Source: Candidatus Scatoplasma merdavium (GTDB lineage Bacteria > Bacillota_I > Bacilli_A > RFN20 > CAG-288). From it: 5,035 nucleotides of DNA. The position numbers and the translations under genes are program-made. The DNA lies in contig JADING010000022.1 in NCBI GenBank assembly GCA_017694135.1, positions 1-5,035 of the forward strand, given 5' to 3'. The notes beneath the pieces are model-generated. The model was not told the origin of the DNA. It saw nothing but the letters and a program-made list of their open reading frames with translations, and made no database searches. Positions 1-5,035 of the stretch are shown in pieces (the first letter of the stretch is position 1; each line of letters starts with the position of its first letter).

Positions 1-31
1 TATCAAATTAATGCACTTTTACCATAAATTT

Positions 32-886
32 TTATTTAACAAACCAGCAGACGCCAGTACAACCAGGCCCAGCGTGAGCACCGACAACAGGACCTATATC
101 GACAGTAAGAGCAACTTTCTGGCCAGTTTCTTTTTCAAATAAGGAAACCATTTCTTTTCCAAGTTCAGGATCATTAGAATGCCCTGCGTAGAACGGGAGC
201 GAGAAATCGACATCCTCGTTTTTAAAGGTATCAACAACTATCATTAAACCTTTTTTGGTTCCTCTAACTTTATTAGTTGGAGCAATTTCATTATTTCCGG
301 TTTTAACCACGACTTTGAATCCTAACAATGAAGCGAATGCGTGAGTAACGCCAGAAATTCTCCCACCTTTTTTTAGATATGTAAGATCGTTAATTACCGC
401 GCGCATATGAATGCGAGGAACTAAATAATTAACGCGTTCTTCAATCTCAGCAAGAGACATTTTTCCTTCATCGATTAACCTTCTTGCCTCTAAACAAAGC
501 GCAGCTAAAGGGAAGGTGACATTTTTAGAATCAATTATGGCGTAGTCCTCAATTGTTCCTACACCTTCTTCAATCAAATTATCGCGCGCTAAACAAGCGG
601 AATTATAAGTTCCCGAGTGTTTAGAACCGATGAAAATTGCGCAGACTTTGTTCCCATCTTCAATGATTTTACGGAAAGTAGATTCAATAACTGGATAAGG
701 AACTTGGGAAGTTTTCGGAAATTCCTTGGCTTGAGCTTGAAGTTCGTAAAATTGTCTAGGAGTCAAATTCTCAAAAGGAATGTACTCCTTCCCATCAATA
801 ATGACAGGCAAAGGTAGGATGATAGTATCGTGTATTTCCTCGTGAGTTAAATCAGCGACACTATCGATAACTAATTGAATGGCCAT
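32..886 (-). CDS. DegV/FakB-family fatty-acid-binding protein
   Basis: This is a complete 284-residue DegV-family protein, the usual length. The family includes FakB, which holds a fatty acid in the cytoplasm while the kinase FakA phosphorylates its carboxylate, yielding acyl-phosphate for phospholipid synthesis. Visible hallmarks are the N-terminal DSVAD (residues 8-12; usually DST/SxD), PKTSQ (57-61), SGTYNSA (91-97), DSKNV near 139-143, YLKKGGRIS in the second half, KVRGTKK, and a C-terminal HAGPG (His271). Thr59, Ser91 and His271 match the residues that bind the fatty-acid carboxylate in characterised FakB proteins. The ATG at 884-886 is supported by AAGGAG seven bases upstream. It follows the MarR gene by 19 nt and is very probably co-transcribed with it. 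Fatty-acid binding is well supported by family. Acyl preference (saturated or unsaturated) cannot be told, and no fakA gene is in the window. Confidence 0.93.
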   Translation of the reverse strand: MAIQLVIDSVADLTHEEIHDTIILPLPVIIDGKEYIPFENLTPRQFYELQAQAKEFPKTSQVPYPVIESTFRKIIEDGNKVCAIFIGSKHSGTYNSACLARDNLIEEGVGTIEDYAIIDSKNVTFPLAALCLEARRLIDEGKMSLAEIEERVNYLVPRIHMRAVINDLTYLKKGGRISGVTHAFASLLGFKVVVKTGNNEIAPTNKVRGTKKGLMIVVDTFKNEDVDFSLPFYAGHSNDPELGKEMVSLFEKETGQKVALTVDIGPVVGAHAGPGCTGVCWFVK

Positions 887-905
887 AATTATTCTCCTTT
901 TCTAT

Positions 906-1367
906 TTATTCTGACTTATAAGAATCTTCACCTGTAACGATTTGATCTATTCTGCGCATGAGGTTAATAGCAATATTCAAATCATCACCTAGAAGAGATT
1001 TATACTCGTTGCATAAGCGGGAATGATAAGCGTTAACCGCAACAATGAACTGATAAGCTTTATCCGATAAAACTAACTTAACATTTCTCTTGTCATTTTT
1101 TTCTCTAACCGCTTTAACATAACCGTATTTTTCGAGTTTTTTCACTGCCGTTGAACATGCCGCAGGAGTTAAAATCAAATAATCTGAAACGTATTTTATT
1201 TGATTCTTCCCTTTTAAGGTTAAATAAGACAAGGCGTAAATTACTTTCCCGTCGTTTAAAGTCAATTTCCCTAAAGAAACAGATGAGACAATTTTCGATT
1301 CAATGACAACAGCGTTGTTTAAGAATCTAGCAATAAACGCACCGTGTTCTAATTGTTCTTCAGTCAT
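906..1367 (-). CDS. MarR-family transcriptional regulator (possibly FabT-like)
   Basis: This is a 153-residue winged helix-turn-helix regulator of normal MarR length. Residues about 36-108 form the DNA-binding domain: a helix leading into QIKYVSDYLILTP (56-68), a recognition helix about 67-81 (AACSTAVKKLEKYGYV) and a wing with the family signature NDKRNVKLVLSDKA (91-104). The flanking helices (about 5-30 and 108-145) would form the dimer interface. I chose the ATG at 1365-1367, which has AAAGAG ten bases upstream. A TTG at 1386-1388 would add seven residues but has no ribosome binding site and lies inside the candidate operator. The gene precedes the DegV/FakB gene in an apparent operon. That pairing, with LTPAACSTAV and AYQFIVAVNAYHSRL resembling FabT as I remember it, suggests control of fatty-acid metabolism. 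The FabT assignment is inference; MarR family membership is firm. Confidence 0.9.
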   Translation of the reverse strand: MTEEQLEHGAFIARFLNNAVVIESKIVSSVSLGKLTLNDGKVIYALSYLTLKGKNQIKYVSDYLILTPAACSTAVKKLEKYGYVKAVREKNDKRNVKLVLSDKAYQFIVAVNAYHSRLCNEYKSLLGDDLNIAINLMRRIDQIVTGEDSYKSE

Positions 1368-1371
1368 AATA

Positions 1372-1400
1372 GTTAAACTCTTTAACAATAATAGTTTAAC
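1372..1400. promoter_or_regulatory. candidate MarR operator: GTTWAAC repeat cluster
   Basis: Three related elements lie just upstream of the marR ATG: GTTAAAC at 1372-1378, CTTTAAC at 1380-1386 and GTTTAAC at 1394-1400. The first two make a 15-bp palindrome, GTTAAACTCTTTAAC (1372-1386), with perfect 6-bp arms and a 3-bp centre. The outer two are an 8-bp inverted repeat, GTTAAACT/AGTTTAAC, and also a near-perfect direct repeat AATAGTTWAAC spaced 22 bp (two helical turns). MarR dimers bind palindromes of this size, usually over their own promoter. The cluster covers the proposed -10, start site and leader of marR, which fits autorepression. It does not match the FabT box I remember. AT-rich sequence makes chance repeats easier, so this is a candidate only. 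Confidence 0.5.
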
Positions 1401-1421
1401 AATTTAATCAATATATGTAAA
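1393..1421 (-). promoter_or_regulatory. candidate sigma-A promoter of the marR-degV operon
   Basis: On the minus strand, TTTACA (plus positions 1416-1421; 5/6 match to the -35 consensus) is separated by 17 bp from TAAACT (1393-1398; 4/6 match to the -10 consensus). Initiation would fall near 1386, giving a leader of about 19 nt before the ATG at 1367. The -10 overlaps the right arm of the GTTWAAC cluster, as expected for a repressed promoter. Other AT-rich hexamers nearby could serve instead. Confidence 0.35.
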
Positions 1422-1453
1422 GCCACAAGTAAACGCTATCAGAAATAATATTG

Positions 1454-1483
1454 TTTTCACTTATATTATTAATAGAGTAAAAT
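1454..1483 (+). promoter_or_regulatory. candidate promoter of typA
   Basis: TTTTCA (1454-1459, 4/6 match to -35) and TAAAAT (1478-1483, 5/6 match to -10) are 18 bp apart. They would start transcription near 1490, about 20 nt before the typA ATG. The surrounding sequence is almost pure AT, so other placements are possible, for example TTGTTT at 1451 with TAGAGT at 1473. An AT-only 8-bp inverted repeat (1444-1451 with 1463-1470) brackets the -35. Confidence 0.35.
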
Positions 1484-1497
1484 AAATTGTTTCTTTT

Positions 1498-1502
1498 GGA
1501 GG
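1498..1502 (+). promoter_or_regulatory. typA ribosome binding site
   Basis: A near-consensus GGAGG sits six bases before the ATG at 1509-1511. It fixes the typA start and predicts strong initiation, clearly better than the weak site in front of the MreB-like gene. Confidence 0.85.
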
Positions 1503-1508
1503 TTTTAT

Positions 1509-3332
1509 ATGAAGAAAATTCGAAATGTTGCCATCATTGCTCACGTTGACCATGGTAAAACTACCCTCGTCGGCCAACTTTTAAAATACTCCGGAACTTT
1601 TCGAAACAACCAACAGGTCGATATCGACGTCATGGATTCTAACGATATCGAGCACGAACGTGGAATTACCATTTTAGCTAAAACTACGGCTATTAATTAC
1701 AAAGACTACCGAATCAATATTGTCGACACTCCAGGACACGCCGATTTCTCCGGTGAGGTCGAAAGAATCATGAACATGGTTGATGGTGTTGTCTTGGTCG
1801 TTGACGCTTTCGAAGGCACCATGCCACAAACAAGGTTCGTCTTAAAAAAGGCTTTTGAATCTCACCTTCGCCCTATCGTCGTTGTCAATAAAGTCGATAG
1901 ACCTAATGCCGATATTCAACGCACATTAGATTCCATCCTCAATTTGTTCATCGAATTAGGTGCGGATGATGACATGTTAGATTTCCCGGTTGTTTACACC
2001 TCTGCTTTAAAAGGAACATCATCATACGAAATGGATCCTTCAACTCAGAAAGAAGGAATGGATCCTGTTTTTGAAACTATCATTAAATACATCCCCGGTC
2101 CTTCTGCCGATGAAAACTCATCATTGCAATTTCAACCCTCTTTACTAGATTACAACGACTACGTTGGTCGTATTGGTATCGGGAGAATTGAAAGAGGAAA
2201 GATGCACGTCGGTCAAGAAGTTATCTGCTCCCGTCTCGACGGATCGCTAAAGCCTTTTAAAATCACTAAGCTCTATGGTTTCTTAGGCCTTAACAGAGTC
2301 GAATTAGAAGAAGCTGGCGCTGGAGATATCGTTGCAGTGGGTGGACTCGAAGACATCAATGTCGGTGAAACCGTCTGTGAAAAGGACAAGGTTGAACCCC
2401 TTCCTCTCTTACGTATTGATGAACCGACTTTAAAGATGACATTTATGGCTAACCACTCTCCTTTTTCTGGAAGAGATGGAAAACTGTTAACTGGCAAAAA
2501 AATCGGTGAGAGACTTTTTAGAGAATGCCAAAGAGATGTCTCGTTGCGTTATTCCAATATTCCATCAACTGAATCTTTCATCGTTACTGGACGCGGTGAA
2601 CTTCACCTCTCCGTCTTAATTGAAAATATGCGCCGCGAAGGTTTTGAACTTCAAGTTTCCAAACCCGAAGTCATTATTAAAACTATCGATGGCGTTCAGT
2701 GTGAACCTTTTGAAGATTTGCAAATCGATGTTCCCGATCAGTATACCGGTGCCGTTATGGAGTTTGTAGGCCGCCGTTCTTCTGAACTTATCAGCATGGA
2801 ATCTAACAATGGTTTAACTCGTTTAAATTACATCATTCCTTCTCGTGGTCTGCTTTCTTTCAACACTACTTTTATGACTTTAACTTCAGGCTATGGGGTT
2901 GCAAACCATTCTTTTAGAGAATACCACCCCTTAATTAACGCTAAACTCGGCGAGCGTTCAGTTGGTGTCCTTGTCTCTGTCGATGAAGGACGTTCAACTG
3001 CCTACGCTTTAAAATCAACCGAGGAAAGAGGGACAATGTTCATAGGACCCGGTGTTGAAGTATATGAAGGTATGATTGTCGGAGAAAACAAATACAACAT
3101 GGATTTAGCTGTTACTGTTACCAAGCAAAAATCCTTGGGCAACCAACGCTCTTCTAACAAAGACTTCACCGTTGTACTAAAAGCTCCTCGAAAGATGTCT
3201 TTAGAAGCGTGCTTAGATTACATCAATTCCGATGAGCTTGTTGAAATTACACCGTGCAACATCCGCATGTGCAAAAAAATTCTTAATACTGCTGAGCGCA
3301 AAAAGTGGGAAGCTCATCATAAAAACGACTAA
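1509..3332 (+). CDS. typA: TypA/BipA ribosome-associated translational GTPase
   Basis: This is a complete 607-residue TypA/BipA, the normal length. It is an EF-G/LepA-type GTPase that binds the ribosome and supports 50S assembly and growth under cold or other stress. The G domain shows G1 AHVDHGKTT (11-19), the switch I threonine in ERGITI (50-55), G3 DTPGH (73-77), G4 NKVD (127-130) and G5 TSAL (164-167). Catalytic His77 is present. A beta-barrel domain follows at about 215-300 (DYNDYVGRIGIGRIERG), then an EF-G III-like domain with GRGELHLS (361-368), an EF-G V-like domain with PSRGL, and the TypA-specific C-terminal domain ending in VEITPCNIRMCKKIL. The conserved C-terminal loop (TKQKSLGNQRSSNKD) that contacts rRNA and tRNA in BipA is intact. 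It is transcribed divergently from the marR-degV operon and ends at its own terminator, so it is probably monocistronic. No truncation or odd substitution is visible. Confidence 0.98.
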   Translation: MKKIRNVAIIAHVDHGKTTLVGQLLKYSGTFRNNQQVDIDVMDSNDIEHERGITILAKTTAINYKDYRINIVDTPGHADFSGEVERIMNMVDGVVLVVDAFEGTMPQTRFVLKKAFESHLRPIVVVNKVDRPNADIQRTLDSILNLFIELGADDDMLDFPVVYTSALKGTSSYEMDPSTQKEGMDPVFETIIKYIPGPSADENSSLQFQPSLLDYNDYVGRIGIGRIERGKMHVGQEVICSRLDGSLKPFKITKLYGFLGLNRVELEEAGAGDIVAVGGLEDINVGETVCEKDKVEPLPLLRIDEPTLKMTFMANHSPFSGRDGKLLTGKKIGERLFRECQRDVSLRYSNIPSTESFIVTGRGELHLSVLIENMRREGFELQVSKPEVIIKTIDGVQCEPFEDLQIDVPDQYTGAVMEFVGRRSSELISMESNNGLTRLNYIIPSRGLLSFNTTFMTLTSGYGVANHSFREYHPLINAKLGERSVGVLVSVDEGRSTAYALKSTEERGTMFIGPGVEVYEGMIVGENKYNMDLAVTVTKQKSLGNQRSSNKDFTVVLKAPRKMSLEACLDYINSDELVEITPCNIRMCKKILNTAERKKWEAHHKND

Positions 3333-3334
3333 TT

Positions 3335-3356
3335 AGCGAGCCCTGGCTCGCTTTTT
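3335..3356 (+). terminator. intrinsic terminator of typA
   Basis: AGCGAGCC (3335-3342) and GGCTCGCT (3345-3352) are perfect complements around a CT centre. They make a GC-rich stem with a tight loop (in practice CCTG, after the innermost pair opens). A run of five T (3352-3356) follows. The hairpin starts two bases after the typA stop codon, and it is the only strong intrinsic terminator I see in the window. Confidence 0.9.
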
Positions 3357-3380
3357 CATTTAGTTTAGATATGTTATTAT
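3353..3380 (+). promoter_or_regulatory. candidate promoter of the MreB-like gene
   Basis: TTTTCA (3353-3358, 4/6 match to -35) and TATTAT (3375-3380, 5/6 match to -10) are 16 bp apart. They would start transcription near 3387, about 19 nt before the ATG at 3406. The -35 would overlap the T-tract of the typA terminator, leaving no spare sequence between the two units. The strong terminator makes a separate promoter for the downstream gene likely. The exact hexamers are uncertain. Confidence 0.35.
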
Positions 3381-3405
3381 TTAGAAAGAAAGCGAGATGT
3401 TTTAA

Positions 3406-4407
3406 ATGAAAAAGAAAATCTTGGGTCTCGATTTTGGAACGAGCAACACCTTAATCTCTACCAGCGCTGAAAATAAGATTATTTACAATGAACCGAGCGT
3501 TCTCGCAGTTGATAACGGCAATAATAAAGTCGTTGAGATCGGATATCTCGCACACAAACTAATCGGCAAGTCTCCTCGTGGAATCAATATTGAACATCCT
3601 ATTCACGATGGCGTGATTGCAGATAAAGAGCTTGCTTACGCCTATTTAAATACAGCCTTAGATAACATAAATTTAGACGGATACATCAAAAGAGCCGGAG
3701 TCATCTGTGCGGTTCCTTACGATATTACTAAAGTTGAAAAACGCGCCCTTTACGATGTCATAAGCGATCTTAAAGCCTCCTCTTTTTACATGGCTAATTC
3801 CTCTTTGTTATCAGCTATCGGATCATCTATTGACATTTTCACCACTAGAGGAAATATGATTATCGATATCGGTGGATCAAAAACAACCATTGCTACAATG
3901 ACAATGGGAAGAATCGTTGTTGAAGATTCTATTTACGAAGGCGGTAACTACATCGACCGTGCTATCGCTAGATATGTTAGAACCAAGCACCATCTTTTAA
4001 TCGGAGATAAAACCGCTGAATACATCAAGATGAAAATCGGAACTCTTCTCGAGACTTTCGATAACAATCTATTGGAAGTTAACGGAAAAGATCTCCAGAC
4101 TTTCTTACCGCGCTCAATTATTATTTCAACCGCAGAAATCAATACTGTTATAACAGATATATATAAAGATATTGTCAATCTTGCTATCGACGTTATGGAA
4201 CTTTCTCCTGCTGAAATTTCTTCCGATATAATCCACTCAGGTATAACTATCACCGGTGGTGGTTGTTTAATAAACGGAACACGCGAATACTTCCAAAAGA
4301 AACTTTCAGTACCGATTCACATTTCCGCTTATCCATTAGAATCTACAATAAGAGGCATCATTCAAGCACAAGATCGCATCTTAGAAGATCCTAACGCCTT
4401 GCTTTAA
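3406..4407 (+). CDS. mreB: divergent MreB-family actin homologue
   Basis: This is a full-length (333-residue) bacterial actin of the MreB/Mbl family, whose membrane-bound filaments guide cell-wall synthesis or shape. The order of motifs is typical: phosphate-1 LGLDFGTSNT (6-15), YNEPSVLAVD (27-36), HDGVIAD (67-73), AVPYDITKVEKRA (102-114), phosphate-2 region DIGGSKTT (154-161), LLIGDKTAEYIKMKIG (197-212), and adenosine motif ITGGGCLING (282-291). Two normally conserved sites differ. The EEP of MreB is NSS (131-133), and GGGTTE is GGSKTT, so the residues that position the attacking water are Ser132 and Lys159. ATP binding looks possible but hydrolysis is doubtful. No N-terminal amphipathic helix is seen. 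The ATG is preceded only by a weak AAAGCGAG site. No mreC or mreD is adjacent, so it may be a paralogue rather than the principal MreB. Family membership is firm; the specific role is not. Confidence 0.9.
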   Translation: MKKKILGLDFGTSNTLISTSAENKIIYNEPSVLAVDNGNNKVVEIGYLAHKLIGKSPRGINIEHPIHDGVIADKELAYAYLNTALDNINLDGYIKRAGVICAVPYDITKVEKRALYDVISDLKASSFYMANSSLLSAIGSSIDIFTTRGNMIIDIGGSKTTIATMTMGRIVVEDSIYEGGNYIDRAIARYVRTKHHLLIGDKTAEYIKMKIGTLLETFDNNLLEVNGKDLQTFLPRSIIISTAEINTVITDIYKDIVNLAIDVMELSPAEISSDIIHSGITITGGGCLINGTREYFQKKLSVPIHISAYPLESTIRGIIQAQDRILEDPNALL

Positions 4408-4408
4408 A

Positions 4409-5035
4409 CTATTCTTTATCTTCAATTTCGTCTGTTGAAATTAAACTATCGAGATCAAATTTACCATCAAAGGCTTTTTCTAGCTTATATTCGAGTTTTT
4501 GCATCCTCTTTAAATCCTTCTCTGAAGTTATGGTTGATGGCAAATCCTGCTTGTTTTTATGCTCTTCAATAGCTAGTTCAAAAACTTTCAAAAGCTTCTT
4601 AACTTGAGCGTCTAAGCGAAATTCTTTCGAGTATTCCAAATACTTTTTAGACATTTCTTCTTTAAAGTCAGGGTGCTCTATTAAGTATTCAATTTTGTCT
4701 TTTAAATCGTTGTACTTTCCATGGCGGAAAAGCAGATGCTTATCTAAAGCAAATTGATTAGTAGCAGAAATAGGAGAATCGGAAATAATAGGTACCAAAC
4801 CGCAAGAAAAGGCTTCAATGCAGGCAATAGCTTCCGATTCAGCATCTGAGGCATGAATATAAATATCGGAATAATTGATGATGTTTCTTAGTTCCTCTTT
4901 AGAAACGAACTTGCACATCAAAGGATTTTTTAGGTATTTTCGTGCGAGTTTTTCAATTTTTCTTCTGTTCGGCCCTTGCCCACAGAGAATAAGCTGTATC
5001 TTGTCGTTGTACTTAGAATGACCAATGGCCTTAAT
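4409..5035 (-). CDS. GT-B glycosyltransferase (GT4-like), C-terminal part, start beyond right edge
   Basis: The visible 208 codons are the C-terminal, nucleotide-sugar-binding half of a GT-B glycosyltransferase. The frame stays open to position 5035, so the N-terminal acceptor-binding domain lies outside. Numbering from the edge, IQLILCGQGP (13-22) is the usual strand and glycine loop opening this domain, and YSDIYIHASDAESEAIACIEAFSCGLVPI (55-83) carries the retaining-GT EX7E motif (Glu66 and Glu74). The block SATNQFALD resembles Firmicutes/Mollicutes enzymes annotated as diacylglycerol glucosyltransferases, so a glycolipid-synthesis role is possible but unproven. A charged helical tail of about 50 residues follows the domain. 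A TTG/ATG pair at 4916-4921 could be taken for a start, but the strongly conserved upstream GT residues show it is internal. The stop (TAG) is one base from the stop of the opposing MreB-like gene. Confidence 0.88.
   Translation of the reverse strand: MKAIGHSKYNDKIQLILCGQGPNRRKIEKLARKYLKNPLMCKFVSKEELRNIINYSDIYIHASDAESEAIACIEAFSCGLVPIISDSPISATNQFALDKHLLFRHGKYNDLKDKIEYLIEHPDFKEEMSKKYLEYSKEFRLDAQVKKLLKVFELAIEEHKNKQDLPSTITSEKDLKRMQKLEYKLEKAFDGKFDLDSLISTDEIEDKE

Noticed and set aside
1..31. TATCAAATT at the left edge, like half of a FabT-type box, in the 31 bases after degV
   Set aside because: Only a half-site is visible before the window ends and the sequence is AT-rich. The only ATG here on the minus strand stops after five codons. 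No terminator hairpin is visible either.
617..817. 66-codon plus-strand open frame
   Set aside because: It lies antisense inside the DegV-family gene and resembles no protein family. It is a shadow of the real gene.
1368..1388. TTG start giving a 160-residue MarR protein
   Set aside because: No ribosome binding site precedes the TTG, the extra seven residues lie in the repeat cluster, and the ATG at 1365-1367 has AAAGAG upstream and gives a normal family length.
2273..2497. 74-codon minus-strand open frame
   Set aside because: It is antisense within typA, whose protein is conserved through this stretch, and its low-complexity Ser/Pro-rich translation is typical of a shadow frame.
3397..3405. 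Two-codon frame ATG TTT TAA directly abutting the MreB-like ATG
   Set aside because: It could be a minimal upstream open frame with coupled restart, but there is no good ribosome binding site for it and so short a frame is easily chance.
3948..4253. 101-codon minus-strand open frame
   Set aside because: It is antisense to the MreB-like gene. Its hydrophobic, Ile/Ser-rich translation mirrors the opposing codons and has no recognisable motif.
4424..4442. AATTTC/GAAATT hairpin near the end of the glycosyltransferase gene
   Set aside because: The 6-bp stem is AT-rich and neither strand has a following T-run, so it is not a credible terminator for either convergent gene.
4916..4921. TTG or ATG as the start of a 170-residue glycosyltransferase
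   Set aside because: The frame stays open to the edge and the upstream residues (ILCGQGP) are conserved glycosyltransferase sequence, so the gene is cut by the window rather than starting here.

Overview
The window is AT-rich DNA with the standard genetic code: all Trp codons seen are TGG, and no frame needs TGA read as Trp. The protein sequences look like low-GC Bacillota (Bacilli or a Mollicutes-related lineage). TypA is closest in remembered sequence to the Bacillus type, and the DegV/FakB and MarR proteins are Firmicutes-like. The lineage is an inference; no rRNA gene or other marker here fixes it.

Layout, left to right. Positions 32-1367 (minus strand) hold a two-gene operon: a MarR-family regulator followed, after a 19-nt gap with a strong ribosome binding site, by a DegV/FakB-family fatty-acid-binding protein. 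Divergent from it, 1509-3332 (plus) encodes the complete translational GTPase TypA/BipA. The 141-nt region between them holds candidate promoters for both directions and a cluster of GTTWAAC repeats at the start of the marR transcript, a likely operator. A strong intrinsic terminator (3335-3356) closes typA. Positions 3406-4407 (plus) encode a full-length but divergent MreB-family actin homologue. Tail to tail with it, one base away, the minus strand carries the C-terminal 208 residues of a GT-B (family 4-like) glycosyltransferase that runs off the right edge.

How the genes may work together. The regulator and DegV protein resemble the FabT/FakB pairing, a MarR repressor of lipid synthesis and the fatty-acid carrier of the Fak kinase system. 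The glycosyltransferase resembles enzymes that glucosylate diacylglycerol, so a membrane-lipid theme is possible, but it rests on family resemblance. TypA and the MreB-like protein look like separate transcription units. Most of the window is ordinary core genome. The points most worth a second look are the replacement of both catalytic ATPase residues in the MreB-like protein, the repeat cluster over the marR start, and a terminator arm that can pair with the MreB-like gene's ribosome-binding region. I see no clear undescribed system, mobile element, CRISPR array or RNA gene.
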